This document shows, piece by piece, positions 34,369 through 45,744 of a stretch of 64,000 nucleotides of DNA. Both the position numbers and the translations under genes were made by a program. The stretch is from Mimachlamys varia (Eukaryota > Mollusca > Bivalvia > Pectinida > Pectinidae), in contig OX392530.1 of NCBI GenBank assembly GCA_947623455.1, positions 33,387,405-33,451,404 of the forward strand. The letters run 5' to 3'. The notes beneath the pieces were generated by a model, which saw nothing but the letters and a program-made list of their open reading frames with translations, was not told where the DNA came from and made no database searches. The first letter of the stretch is position 1; each line of letters begins with the position of its first letter.

Positions 34369-34510
34369 AAGGCACAAGCATACACATCATTTGTCCGTCT
34401 ATCTTTAGAGTATGCTTGTCCAGTTTGGAACCCGTACACCCAGGAAAACATCATCAAAATTGAAATGGTACAATGTAGGGCTGCTCGTTATGTGGTAAAC
34501 AAAAACATAT
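34369..34510 (+). pseudogene. non-LTR retrotransposon RT fragment (Jockey/CR1-type)
   Basis: The frame reads KAQAYTSFVRLSLEYACPVW, NPYTQENIIKIEMVQCRAAR, YVVNK. The EYACPVWNP...KIE.VQ.RAARYV pattern is the well-known region just after the RT thumb in Jockey and CR1 elements. Both ends are lost, leaving about 45 codons. Confidence 0.75.
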
Positions 34511-34559
34511 ATTTACACCTCTCCCTTCTTGTACTTAGTAAACTCTGACTGCGAATATT

Positions 34560-34709
34560 TAAGCATTGAACTGTTACCAGATGTTGTATAAAGTCGATAT
34601 GAATACAATTTGGGTGACAGATAATATTAGGACGACATGATTATTTATCTGTCAACCAAATTGTGTTCATATCGACTGTATAATACATCTGGTAACAGTT
34701 CAATGCTTA
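34560..34709. repeat. 150-bp hairpin with arms of about 62 bp
   Basis: TAAGCATTGAACTGTTACCA + GATGTTGTATAAAGTCGATA + TGAATACAATTTGGGTGACA on the left pairs with the complementary text ending at 34709, with a handful of mismatches and about 25 bp in the middle. It has no coding capacity. It is a foldback-type repeat unrelated in sequence to the other palindromes here. Confidence 0.85.
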
Positions 34710-34815
34710 TATTTACATTTCCTGTAATTTTAAAATATGCCTGTATCTATTTCTTTGGGATATAGTCGGTAAACGTTCTCCATTTTCCATGTGTGTTTCT
34801 TTACGGGAAGAGTCT

Positions 34816-35060
34816 GATTTAAATCAATATCATTTGAGCTATTGACTCAAAGCCAGTATTCATGTTATCTGAGGCGGAGTGCAAAGCGTTGACGTAACGT
34901 AGTCCAACAAGGCGTCAGAAATGACGTCACAATAGCATGATTTAAATCAGTGTCATCTAAGCGATTGATTCAAAGCCATCATTCATTTTATCTGAGGCGG
35001 CGTGCAAAGCTTTGATATAACATAGTCCAACATGGCGTCAGAAATGGTGTCATGTGATGT
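34816..35060. repeat. tandem duplication, unit about 122 bp
   Basis: TGATTTAAATCAATATCATTTGAGC (in the first copy) through GGCGTCAGAAATGACGTCAC recurs immediately afterwards with scattered substitutions (TGATTTAAATCAGTGTCATC ... GGCGTCAGAAATGGTGTCAT). Shared blocks include ATTCAAAGCCA, TTATCTGAGGCGG, GTGCAAAGC and AGTCCAACA. Confidence 0.8.
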
Positions 35061-35698
35061 GGATTGCAAATTGTAGTATACAGTGTGATATACTTCATTT
35101 TGGTTTAGTAATGATATATAGGCAAAGGCATCACAGAATGTAAATATATTAGCGCATACGCAGTGAAAAAAGGCTCGGCGGATTGATATTAACTCAAATA
35201 TGGCGTCGTTTACGCTTCAGAACAATAAGTATTCGCTGTCGGCCATTGTTTGGTTCCTACAAGATTTTGAAACATGGAACATATATGGAATCAATTTCCA
35301 GTGATTAAACAATAAATAGTTTCTAGCAAACTTTTGATTCGTAATGATTCACATTCGAAACTCTTTGACGGTAACGCAAACATGGCGACGCCCTGCAGTT
35401 GTGACGTCTGACGTCGGACCGCGTCACAACCAGATCACTGTGTCAATGCGTGTACATAACGACCGTTATAAATAAAGAAATAAATTCGACATTCTAGAAA
35501 TATCATTTAATACCAAATTTACATATGATGTTATGAAGAAAAATACTGTTGTTCACTGTGTATTTTCTTAATTTACCAATATATTGATGAAATCCAATGG
35601 GACTATATTATCTTAGCAACCGCGGCCATCGTAGATACCATCTTAGCAACACGCTTCGAATGTTTGTTCTTCGTATAACACTTGAAAATTAATAATGG
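35061..35698. other. intergenic, nothing recognised
   Basis: Contains several TGGCG-rich snippets but no open frame or clear repeat. Confidence 0.35.
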
Positions 35699-35783
35699 TG
35701 TAAATATAAGGATTGTACCTCATTTTGACTGCGTATACGGTAGTATGCCCGCAGTCAAAATGAGGTGCAATCCTTATATACAC
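35699..35783. repeat. short hairpin element with 34-bp arms
   Basis: ATAAGGATTGTACCTCATTT + TGACTGCG is followed 17 bp later by CGCAGTCAAAATGAGGTGCA + ATCCTTATA. The arms differ at two or three positions; the middle, TATACGGTAGTATGCC, is partly self-complementary. Confidence 0.85.
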
Positions 35784-35944
35784 TCATAGAACACCCAGTG
35801 TCTCTGATATTCTTACAAATCTCAAATAGCGACCCCTTGGCGATAGACCCAGAGACATTAGCCTTTGTATGATGTTCAAAATTGTAAGCAATCAAGTAGA
35901 AATTAGTAAACACAACAATTTAACACCATTATAACCCGACAGTC

Positions 35945-37885
35945 AAGGCATGCACACCACCAATCTGTCCAAACACCACCCTGAAGAACCCAAGTCAGAA
36001 ACCAACCAATCTGTTCAAACACCACTCTACAGAACCCAGGTCAGAAACCAACCAATCTGTCCAAACACCACACTACAGAACCCAGGTCAGAAACCAACCA
36101 ATATGTCCAAACACCACAACCTAGGTCAGAAACCAACAAATCTGTCCAAACACCACAACCCAGGTTAGAGACCAACCAATCAGTCCAAACACCACACTAC
36201 AGAACCCAAGTCAGAAACCAACCAATCTGTCCAAACACCACTCTACAGAACCCAGGTCAGAAACCAACCAATCTGTCCAAACACCACACTACAGAACCCA
36301 AGTCAGAAAACAACCAATCTGTCCAAACACCACTCTACAGAACCCAGGTCAGAAACCAACCAATCTGTCCAAACACCACACTGAAGAACCCAAGTCAGAA
36401 ACCAACCAATCTGTCCAAACACCACAACCCAGGTCAGAAACCAACCAATCTGTCCAAACACCACACTACAGAACCCAAGTCAGAAACCAACCAATCTGTC
36501 CAAACACCACTCTACAGAACCCAGGTCAGAAACCAACCAATCTGTCCAAACACCACACTGCAGAACCCAGGTCAGAAACCAACCAATCTGTCCAAACACC
36601 ACACTACAGAACCCAAGTCAGAAACCAACCAATCTGTCCAAACACCACTCTACAGAACCCAGGTCAGAAACCAACCAATATGTCCAAACACCACACTGCA
36701 GAACCCAGATCAGAAACCAACCAATCTGTCCAAACACCACACTACAGAACCCAAGTCAGAAAACAACCAATCTGTCCAAACACCACTCTACAGAACCCAG
36801 GTCAGAAACCAACCAATCTGTCCAAACACCACAACCCAGGTCAGAAACCAACCAATCTGTCCAAACACCACACTACAGAACCCAAGTCAGAAACCAACCA
36901 ATCTGTCCAAACACCACACTGCAGAACCCAAGTCAGAAACCAACCAATATGTCCAAACACCACAACCTAGGTCAGAAACCAACCAATCTGTCCAAACACC
37001 ACAACCAAGGTTAGAAACCAACCAATCTGTCCAAACACCACACTACAGAACCCAAGTCAGAAACCAACCAATCTGTCCAAACACCACTCTACAGAACCCA
37101 GGTCAGAAACCAACCAATCTGTCCAAACACCACACTGCAGAACCCAGGTCAGAAACCAACCAATCTGTCCAAACACCACACTACAGAACCCAAGTCAGAA
37201 ACCAACCAATCTGTCCAAACACCACTCTACAGAATCCAGGTCAGAAACCAACCAATCTGTCCAAACACCACACTGCAGAACCCAAGTCAGAAACCAACCA
37301 ATCTGTCCAAACACCACGTTACAGAACCCAGGTCAGAAACCAACCAATCTGTCCAAACACCACACTACAGAACCCAGGTCAGAAACCAACCAATCTGTCC
37401 AAACACCACACTACAGAACCCAAGTCAGAAACCAACCAATCTGTCCAAACACCACTCTACAGAATCCAGGTCAGAAACCAACCAATCTGTCCAAACACCA
37501 CACTGCAGAACCCAGGTCAGAAACCAACCAATCTGTCCAAACACCACACTACAGAACCCAAGTCAGAAACCAACCAATCTGTCCAAACACCACACTGCAA
37601 AACCCAAGTCAGAAACCAACCAATCTGTCCAAACACCACTCTACAGAATCCAGGTCAGAAGCCAACCAATCTGTCCAAACACCACACTGCAGAACCCAAG
37701 TCAGAAACCAACCAATCTGTCCAAACACCACACTGCAAAACCCAAGTCAGAAACCAACCAATCTGTCCAAACACCACTCTACAGAATCCAGGTCAGAAAC
37801 CAACCAATCTGTCCAAACACCACAACCCAGGTCAGAAACCAACCAATCTGTCCAAAAACCACACTGCAGAAACAAGGTCAGAAAA
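35945..37885. repeat. 46-bp minisatellite, about 43 units
   Basis: Unit: ACCAATCTGTCCAAACACCA + CACTACAGAACCCAGGTCAG + AAACCA. Unit types differ at fixed places: CACTACAG/CTCTACAG/CACTGCAG, and AGGTC/AAGTC. A 39-bp type lacks CTACAGA (CCACAACCCAGG). The types recur in runs of similar order, indicating block duplications. Plus-strand frames (35950-36168, 36680-36970) are periodic artefacts. It lies between the two GT31 genes. Confidence 0.95.
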
Positions 37886-38139
37886 CAATAACTCAGTATA
37901 AGATCCCACCAGATACACATATGTATTATATCTTGCCGCCCTACTATCGAATCTTTTAAATCTGCTCTCTTGTCTCTGTACTCTCAAAATTAAACCAATA
38001 TTATACATATTATGTTGGCCTCTTTGCAATCGACCAAAAATATCTCTTTTCTCTCTCATGACATTATCTTCAACTTGTTGAAGTTAGTCATTACCATTTA
38101 GAAGTAGAAAGCCATAGACCACACGATAGTCGGCACACA

Positions 38140-38500
38140 GTTACAGTGGTCAGCGACTAGGAGGTATTCGGGAAACAGGCAAGTTATACATGTGTATATA
38201 ATTAGCGACTACAAAGTAGTCGGCGGTTGGGTTCGATTCCGTCGTCACCAGTCATGGCAGTGACTACGCGGAAATAAGCAAACACAGTCAGCAACTACAA
38301 GTCAAGGTAGTTGGCGACTACAGGGTAGTCGGCGACCAAGTGAGTAAGTACAATGTAGTTAGCGACTAGCTACAGGGTAGTCCACAGCCAAGTCAGTAAC
38401 TACAAGGTAGTTGGCGACTACAGGGTAGTCAGCGATCAGGTCAACTGAAGTAACAACTGAGTAGTTGGCGCCTACAGGGAAGTCGACAAACACAGTTCAG
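38140..38500. repeat. degenerate GTAGTCGGCGACTACA repeat
   Basis: Irregular copies of GTAGT(T/C)GGCGACTACAGGGT or AGTCAGCGACTACAAGG occur about every 20-45 bp. The motif is itself nearly palindromic (TAGTCG...CGACTA). Old array with much decay. Confidence 0.65.
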
Positions 38501-38644
38501 TATTAATGTTATACTGTATATATAGTCAATAAATAATGGGTAATTAGTAAAGGGTTATAGGGTAACAAAACAATTAGACCAGGTGTCGACGGTCAGGCAG
38601 ACCATTGTATATATCAATATTACAGTTGTTAATGATAACTAGTG

Positions 38645-39090
38645 TGTGTTATCAGAGCGCAGATCTCGGGCGCCCAAGGCGCCAGAGCGATGCTCTTGAA
38701 TGGTACGTGTAACACATGCGTGCGTAAACAAAGTTGTTTCCCGTTGTTGATAACCCATTGCCTTTGATTTTTCGTCCGGAAGTAGCCGTCCAGTGGGGAA
38801 ACTAGAAACACGTCACACAAAATTACGTTACGTGACGTCTCACAGTTGCGTTACGTCGCACTCGGCCTTCATCGGTTATTTCCGGGATGTTGAAAATAGC
38901 CGGAATATCTTTCCGCTTGCATTTATCTATGTCGATGCTTGAGAAGCTTTTATTGATCGACTTGCCGGCTTTAAATTATGGAAATTTGATCTCTTTCTGA
39001 ACCAGTACATGAGTGATTCCCAGTAAATATCACAGATGTACTAAAGCTACATTTTGTACGTTCCTTTAAGGCTCTGCCTTTATTTTAACA
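38645..39090 (+). repeat. dispersed 0.43-kb element, copy A
   Basis: Blocks in order: GAGCGCAGATCTCGGGCGCC, GCTCTTGAATGGTA, ACACATGCGTGCGTA, AGTTGTTTCCC, TTGCCTTTGATTTT, CCAGTGGGGAAAC, ACGTTACGT, CTCGGCCTTCATCGGTTA, GAATATCTTTC, CGACTTGCCGGCTT, TCTGAACCAGTACATGA, ACTAAAGCTA and CTGCCTTTAT. The same order occurs at 49340-49715 and, inverted, at 55975-56400. No protein is encoded, so it is a non-autonomous mobile repeat of unknown class. Confidence 0.8.
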
Positions 39091-39573
39091 TATATATATG
39101 TTTTATGCTACCAAATAGTAGACATATCTGAAGATATTTGCATCTGTAGACTGTAGTCACTAACCAGGATCTTACTATATAAGTGACGAACCCGTTTAGA
39201 AACATCACAGAGTGTTGCACAATAAAATATGGAATTTATTTGGGTTTTGCTTGTGTAATAGTGCTACTGTACATTGTGTAACCTAAGGTTAAAATAAATT
39301 TTTAAAAAAATCAAGAAAGTAGTCACGTGAGAACCGGAATAAATTCACGTGAATTGTATTGACAGTTATAACGAACTAAACACTGCGTTGTTTGGTAGTA
39401 GCTATCGGCCGATGGCCGTGTAGATTGGAAGATACAAGTTACAAAAACAAGAAATCTCAGAGTGATCTTGGCGCCCACCTTCGATGATTTTGCATTTGTT
39501 CTTAGAAATTAAATATTACTCTCACTCTTCACGTGTTTTGTTCAAGTAAAGATATGAATGTGGTGTATACAAG

Positions 39574-39805
39574 CACAGGGACCTGAGAATTCGTTACGGC
39601 TAGTTTTGGACCTAAAATAGAGTGTTTAGAGTAATTTTACACATTTGGGGGGTTAAGATCAATTTTCGATAAAAATGCCCCCTCCATGGTCATGCTTTTA
39701 TGACCCCCCCCCCCAAAAAAAAATAAATAAAAGTGAGAAAAAAAAATCTCCAAACACTTTATTTTAGGTCCATAACTAGCTGTAATAAACTATCAGGTCC
39801 CTGTG
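39574..39805. repeat. foldback MITE, complete copy
   Basis: The left arm CACAGGGACCTGAGAATTCG ... GGTTAAGATCAATTTTCGAT ... TGCCCCCTCCATGGTCATG is followed by a low-complexity centre (CCCCCCCCCAAAAAAAAATA). A shortened right arm ends AGCTGTAATAAACTATCAGG + TCCCTGTG. Of the copies here it has the best-preserved left arm. Confidence 0.85.
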
Positions 39806-40555
39806 GTTCCGAGCTAGAGCTAGTACTAGTTCTTTTGAAATTGATTTCATTTTCAAAGGCTTAACTAGGAGGGATCCCATGACAGGATTTGATCGTTTTC
39901 ACCTTGATGTTTTACGTAGTTTGTCACCTCGGTGTGGATTCTCCTACTTGTATATAAATCAGTAAACAGTACTTTTAATATTGTAATTGATATGCATAGA
40001 ATTCATATAAATCTTACCCGACACACGATGTGCACTGAAAGATTTCAAGTCGACCCCCAACTGTGCTCAATTCAATAGAATGTCATTCAAATTGTGGTCG
40101 AACCAGTCCATAGAGGATAGATTTTTAAACAGATCTGTCACGTTTAAACCATATATAGATCTACCCCATTTACTTCTGTAATGCTTTCCTATGGAGATTT
40201 TTTGTTTTATTTAAACCTATCTTAGGTTAAGGAACGTGTGTGGAACTGAGGCCCGAAGCGCAAACATGGACTCGGGTTTTGTTTGTGTGGAACGTGTATA
40301 ATGTCATATACAAAGAATAAAGACTTTTAAACACATTCTTTAAAAAAATATAATACTTCCTTTATTATCAAACAAAAAGTTTTTATATCAGAAGGAAATA
40401 TTTTATATCAGTATTAAAACATAATTTCTTTGAAAACATGTGTCTAGTGTTTCGTTCCACGTGTTGATCAGAAGTTAAAAAGATCACTTCTACACGAATA
40501 TCTCGTGACCTCCCTTTTACATTTTTATAAATGTGTACACCTCACAATCACATGT
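39806..40555. other. intergenic, nothing recognised
   Basis: No coding or RNA signal; short stretches of AT-rich sequence only. Confidence 0.35.
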
Positions 40556-40559
40556 TTAT

Positions 40560-41870
40560 AAATGTAAATGTCTAGATCTCACTTTTACATGTGTGTAAGT
40601 GCCATCGACTTCGTTTTTACATGTAGTGTCTAGAGCTCAACAGTATAACTGTAAAGCTCATTCTTATAGACATGTATATAATCAGTGTCAATTGAGAATT
40701 CACCCTATATACAAAGTCAGTGTAACAGGAAAGCCCAATCTTTCATATCTACTTTGTGTAACTAGTGAGCTCAATCTTATATATGTAGTCAATGTAACTA
40801 CTGAGCTCACTTCTTTGCGTAATCAGTGTAACTAGTGAGCTCACGCATATGTATGTAATAAGCGTAACTGGAAAGCTCACTTCTTTATGCAATTAGTGTA
40901 ACTAATGAGCTCACTTCTTTATTTAGTCAATGTAACTAGTGAGCTCACTCCTATATATGTATTAAGCGTAACTAGAAAGCTCACTTCTTTATGTAATCAG
41001 TGTAACCAGAAATCTCATTTCTCTATATGTAATCAGTGTAACTAGCGAGGTCACTCCTATATATGTAAACAGTGCAACTAGGGAGCTCACTCCTATTTAT
41101 GTAATAAGCGTAACTAGAGAGCTAACTTCTTTATGTAATCAATGTAACCAGAGAGCTCATTTCTCTATATGTAATCAGTGTAACTAGGGAGCTCACTCCT
41201 ACATTGTATATATGTAATAAGCGTAAATAGACAGTTCATTTTATGTAATCAGTGTAACTAGTGAGCCCACTTCTTTATGTTATCAGTTTAATAGTGAGCT
41301 CACTCATATATATGTAATCAATATAACTAAAGAGCTCACTCCTATATACATATAATAAGCTTAACTAAAGAGCTAACTTCTTTATATGTAATCAGTATAA
41401 CTAGACAGCTCATTTCTATAAATGTAATAAGCGTATTACATTGAAAGCGTAACTAGTGAGCTCACTTCCTTATGTTATCAATGTACCTACTTCTATATAT
41501 GTAGCCAATGCAAGTAGGGAGCTCACTCCTATATATGTAATCAATGTACCTTGGGAGCTCACTGCTTTAAGTAATCAGTGTTAATTTGTGAGCTCACTCC
41601 CATATATGTAATCAGTGTAACTAGAGAGCCCACTCTTATATATGTAATATGTGTAACTAGAGAACTCACACGTGTATTGTAATCGGCGTCACTCGAGATC
41701 TCATTTTGTTTCTACATATCCAATCAGTGTCACCGAGGAGCTCACTTTCAATAACGATCATTGTCACCAGAAATCGACCAGTGTCACTAGAAAGCTTACT
41801 ATCCTGTGTCGATCAGTGTCATTAAAAAGCTTACTTACCCATGTTGATCAGATTCACGAAATATATTTAG
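40560..41870. repeat. 36-bp minisatellite, about 34 units, reaching the 3' end of a GT31 gene
   Basis: Unit: GTAATCAGTGTAACTAGTGA + GCTCACTCCTATATAT, with variants AATAAGCGTAAC, TTCTTTATGTAAT and GAGAGCTCA. Units decay gradually toward 41870. The array ends about 80 bp from the stop codon of the minus-strand GT31 gene (41952), so that gene's 3' UTR probably runs into it. The open frame at 41672-41893 is an artefact. Confidence 0.92.
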
Positions 41871-41951
41871 ATCATTGCTCTAAAGATTTCTGAACTGTAT
41901 ACATTTATGAATTATATAGTCTCGCCAAACGTTTGATACTTCTTTACACCG

Positions 41952-43625
41952 CTAGAGGGCATCATTTGACATATCTATCCAATCCAATATTCCTTCTACT
42001 TTCCTTTTTAGCTGTTCTAACTCTTTCTTCAAATAAATACAAAATACTGACTTCTCAACGTCCTTTCCCGCTATGGACAAATGACATTCCCAAGCCTTCT
42101 TCAACATCTGAGTACTTGTGTAGTAATGAGACGCGATAAGAGTTTTAAACTTCTCTGTATTTGAGTACGTGATATAGAAATCTACCAGATCAGTGTTGGT
42201 CGCCACAATACCAAGTCGACTGGCCACAATACCGAGGTAAACATCCTCCATGTTGATGGGTTTGGTGTAGGGAATAACCAAACTCATCTCCAACGCAGTT
42301 CTTATTGACATGATAATAAATCCCCCGAATATGTAATCTGGGTATGTATCAAAGGGGTACTCCTCCTTCGTAACAATCCATTTACTATGCCACTCGTCTT
42401 TTTCCCCATGCCGGATTGGTGACGTATCATGATACATGTGTCCATGATACAATCGTTCAGCTTTCGCACTTGGCATGTCCTTTAGGTGTGTCAAGAGGAA
42501 GTCTGTAGCCACATACATGTCGTCATCAACAGACACAACGAACTCGGCCATATTACAATGTGCCACCGCCCAGTTGATGCCACTGGTTGTCTTGAGAGTC
42601 AAATTTTGGTACGTGTCCATATAATCCATTAATAGGACGTCCTTGTATATCAAGGATTCTAGCTTTATGTTTTCCATCGTTCTAGAATCCCGAGGAATTC
42701 CGATAGAAAACACAGTACGTATGTTCGGAAATCGTTTCTCGTCGGCCCATGTTTTACGTATAGTCTTTCGTTTCATAAAGTTATCGGGTTTCGTTTTCAC
42801 TATGAACAGCAAAAATACACCGCTTTTACTATCTACACATTTATTGGAAGGGTTGATTATTGCTTTGTACTTCCATTTATTAATTGGATTACTAGGTAAG
42901 TCGCCATTTTCGGTAAACGTCTCCATTAATTTTTCAACGTTTATTCTTTGAGGATACTTCAATGGATCAAAAGGAATAAGTTCGTCTTCGTTTTCAACAT
43001 CGTCAGAAATCAATTCTTTTTCCCAGTCGACTTTTTCAATGCCTTCTTTTTCAAGTTTAGACAGCAGTTTGTACAGCTCTTCCATTAACGTTTGTCTCTC
43101 ATTCTCCTCAGCTGTATATCTTTCGTGACTGCTTTTGTTGACGTTAATTCCATCATCAAAATTGTGTGATTTCCGTTTTTCTTTCTCGTCATCATTTTTT
43201 TCAACGTTAGTTTCCTTGGTGATACCTTCGTCGCTTTTAACTTTCCGTACACGGTCTTTGAGGGCATCCCCATCCTCCAATGTTTGGTGCGTGTTCCCAG
43301 AAGATGGTTGGTCTCCATCGGAATCCCCATTTCCGGGTGGCAATGGCTTCTTGCCGCCCACTAACACCAGACTTTGGAGCCGCCTAAGATCGTCCCGAAA
43401 CACCCCGCCCACATGCCCTTCGCTGGACACATCACGGGCTCCTTCGCTTAGTCTGGCAGTATGTAGAATGTTAATCTCACGATTAATTTTTTCACGATCG
43501 GTTTTCAGATTAGACTGGAATATTCCCAACACAACAATACTTAGGACACATAAAACAAAAAGTATCGCTCGCCTCCGCAGACACCATCTGCTAGCAGAGA
43601 CGGGTACGTACCGCAGAAGCCCCAT
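41952..43625 (-). CDS. beta-1,3-galactosyltransferase-like protein, GT31 family, single exon (paralogue)
   Basis: 557 residues with the same plan as the gene at 32029-33714. A short tail and membrane anchor (about 18-36, RRAILFVLCVLSIVVLGIF) are followed by a long acidic/basic stem (about 40-255, with an Asp/Glu/Lys-rich helix-prone part at 170-215), then the GT31 domain. Motifs: FLLFIVKTKPDNF (271-283), IRKTWADE (289-296), NLTLKTTSGINWAVAHC, SVDDDMY (DDD 367-369), YPDYIFGG (428-435), EDVYLGIVASRLGIV (460-474). Shared stretches with the other gene (VFLLFIVKTKPDNF, DVLLMD, AWECH, KTLIASH/KTFIASH) show clear paralogy. The ends differ: this protein has a C-terminal Lys/Glu helix of about 25 residues that the other lacks. 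A Golgi location and galactosyl transfer are inferred from the family; the acceptor is unknown. Confidence 0.92.
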   Translation of the reverse strand: MGLLRYVPVSASRWCLRRRAILFVLCVLSIVVLGIFQSNLKTDREKINREINILHTARLSEGARDVSSEGHVGGVFRDDLRRLQSLVLVGGKKPLPPGNGDSDGDQPSSGNTHQTLEDGDALKDRVRKVKSDEGITKETNVEKNDDEKEKRKSHNFDDGINVNKSSHERYTAEENERQTLMEELYKLLSKLEKEGIEKVDWEKELISDDVENEDELIPFDPLKYPQRINVEKLMETFTENGDLPSNPINKWKYKAIINPSNKCVDSKSGVFLLFIVKTKPDNFMKRKTIRKTWADEKRFPNIRTVFSIGIPRDSRTMENIKLESLIYKDVLLMDYMDTYQNLTLKTTSGINWAVAHCNMAEFVVSVDDDMYVATDFLLTHLKDMPSAKAERLYHGHMYHDTSPIRHGEKDEWHSKWIVTKEEYPFDTYPDYIFGGFIIMSIRTALEMSLVIPYTKPINMEDVYLGIVASRLGIVATNTDLVDFYITYSNTEKFKTLIASHYYTSTQMLKKAWECHLSIAGKDVEKSVFCIYLKKELEQLKRKVEGILDWIDMSNDAL

Positions 43626-45193
43626 GTTAAATATTAATGGTGAGCGGTGCGTTTGTGTACATCAAGCTTTCGGGTAAGGGTTATAAATAGAACGTCAATT
43701 GAGCACATCCCCACGATTTGGATACACATGTACATGTGTCTGAAAAGTGGTGAGTTAATCGCTTGAACATGGACAAAAGCAATGGCCACAGGAGTAAAAA
43801 TAGTATTATTGAAGAAAAGACAGGGTCGACTGAGCTGTGTAACCAATAGTTGATATATACACATGAATAAACCTCTTGGGCGGCTGTGTAAGCTTAGGCG
43901 TAAACATTGGTGTAGGTATTTTGTCTATTTTTTGTGTATTAAGAAAATGTTTGTGAAAGAGACGTCATGAGCCGACAATGTTTCATACTTAGGATTAATA
44001 AAGACCGTTTCCGCTTTTCAGATAATGTATACAGCATATTAATCGAGAATACATGTTTGTATAGACACGTTAAAAAGAGGTTGTTTTGAGTCTAGATCTC
44101 GACGTGACGATAAGATGATATTGACCAATGATTGTTTAGAAGTAGGATAAATAAGTACATGTATATATGAATTGACAGAAATTGACAGCTGACCGACAGT
44201 CATGTACACATGAAAACATGGTCAAGTTTTTCTGCATAGTACATGTATGAAAAATATGACGTTGAAGAATTCTTTTTATAAACCTGAAAAAACACAGTAG
44301 CCGTTAAAAAGACGATGTATAATTTTGTTATCGTCATTTGGGGACTTAATCAGTAACGTTATATTACCGTAAAGCTAGTTTCCCGATCTAACATGAGTTT
44401 TTTTTACGGGGCTAGTGTGTGTGGGGGGGGGGGGATTACTGAATATAAATGTAGCTAATGAGGGTCTCTTTTTTTATCGGTATGAAGTACCAAGGTCAGA
44501 TGTGGACGGTCCTGGCCAGTGGTCACATCGTGTAATTCCTTCAATATAGTATTTGTATAGAAAATCTACAGATTAAAGGGGGAAAACGTAAGCTTTTCTT
44601 TAAAAAAAATCTTTAAGAAGGCTTACTTAATAAATTATGATTTTTTATCATGTTTGAATGAAGTATTTAGTTGTTAATAATTGTTGAAAGGAATACCAAG
44701 ATTGTGAATACTAACGCCGATTTAAATCGTACATGACACCAGCTAGAGTTCTAATAAAGATACATCCGTAAGATATGTGACTTAATAGGAGTTTCAAGAC
44801 GAAAAAAGATCTATTTATCTTTCTCTCATATTCCAACATGTTTAGAGTTTGATAATGTTAGAAAGCTATGGACGAAAACGCTTTTCTTGTATCTCGCCAT
44901 GTTGGATATAATTTGCCCATAATTTGACATCACAATAGTGCAACAGTGACGTAACGTCAAAAATTTGGAAAACTGCGATGTCACTTGAATTATTAATGCA
45001 GTTGAAATGAGAGAAAAGTATTCTTGCATGACCAAAGGTGTAAAATCCCACTCTCGGGATTTTCAATTTTGGCAATTTCACCTTAAGACCTTTTACCTAT
45101 CGTTTCCTGTTTTGTGTAACTGTGTACAGTAGTAAATATTTAATCAATGTTTGAACGGGATTGAAATTTCGTCTTTGTATAGACATGCTGAGA
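43626..45193. other. 5' flank of the minus-strand GT31 gene and intergenic
   Basis: No further exon was recognised. It contains a run of about 11 G near 44424-44434. The small minus-strand frames at 43634-43864 and 44826-45081 were not called. Confidence 0.35.
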
Positions 45194-45293
45194 CGTCGTA
45201 TTACACACTAAATCCTGGTCATTGTGACGTTTGATGCCGTCGTACATTGCACATTAAATCCTGGTCATTGTGACGTTTGATGCCGTCGTCAAT
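45194..45293. repeat. 50-bp direct duplication
   Basis: AAATCCTGGTCATTGTGACG + TTTGATGCCGTCGT appears twice in succession, the first copy preceded by ATTACACACT and the second by ACATTGCACATT. A third, weaker echo (AAAACTTGGTCAATGTGATG) lies at about 45374. Confidence 0.8.
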
Positions 45294-45565
45294 TAAAGGT
45301 CTGTAGCTATAAAGTTTGGTTGGATTCGACCCGGGGTCAATAAATAACTTTTAAAGATGTGTCTATACACACTAAAACTTGGTCAATGTGATGTTTAATC
45401 AACCTTGTCTTGTCAAATCCGCAAAACTTTTGGCTATTTAAAGTAACCAGATAATGATAAGGACATTTGATGCCTTAACCTAGAGGCGTTCACCCGAGGG
45501 TGTGATGTTTACATCACGATGTTTTAAGTTTGTACAAGAGTTGTCCTAATATTGGACCACTGGAC

Positions 45566-45744
45566 CACAGGGTCCTGAGAATTTGTTATAGCTAGTTTTG
45601 GATCTAAACTAAGAGTAAATTACACTTTAGGGAAATTAAGATCGATTTTCGATAAAAATGCCCCTCAATGGTCATAAAGGCTAGCCTCCAAACACCTTAT
45701 AGTTTAGGTCAAAACTAACTGTATCAAATTCTCAGGTCCCTCTG
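45566..45744. repeat. foldback MITE, complete but worn copy
   Basis: It begins CACAGGGTCCTGAGAATTTG and ends ACTGTATCAAATTCTCAGGT + CCCTCTG. Inner blocks GATCGATTTTCGATAAAAAT + GCCCCTCAATGGTCAT and TTTAGGTCAAAACTAACTG are present. It is shorter than 39574-39805, with deletions in both arms. Confidence 0.8.

Noticed and set aside
35945..37885. CRISPR-like regular repeats here and at 52735-53825
   Set aside because: Units are directly adjacent with no unique spacers, and the genome is eukaryotic. They are ordinary minisatellites.
42643..42951. 102-codon plus-strand frame
   Set aside because: Antisense of the GT31 catalytic domain at 41952-43625.
43135..43677. 180-codon plus-strand frame
   Set aside because: Antisense shadow of the acidic stem region of the minus-strand GT31 gene.
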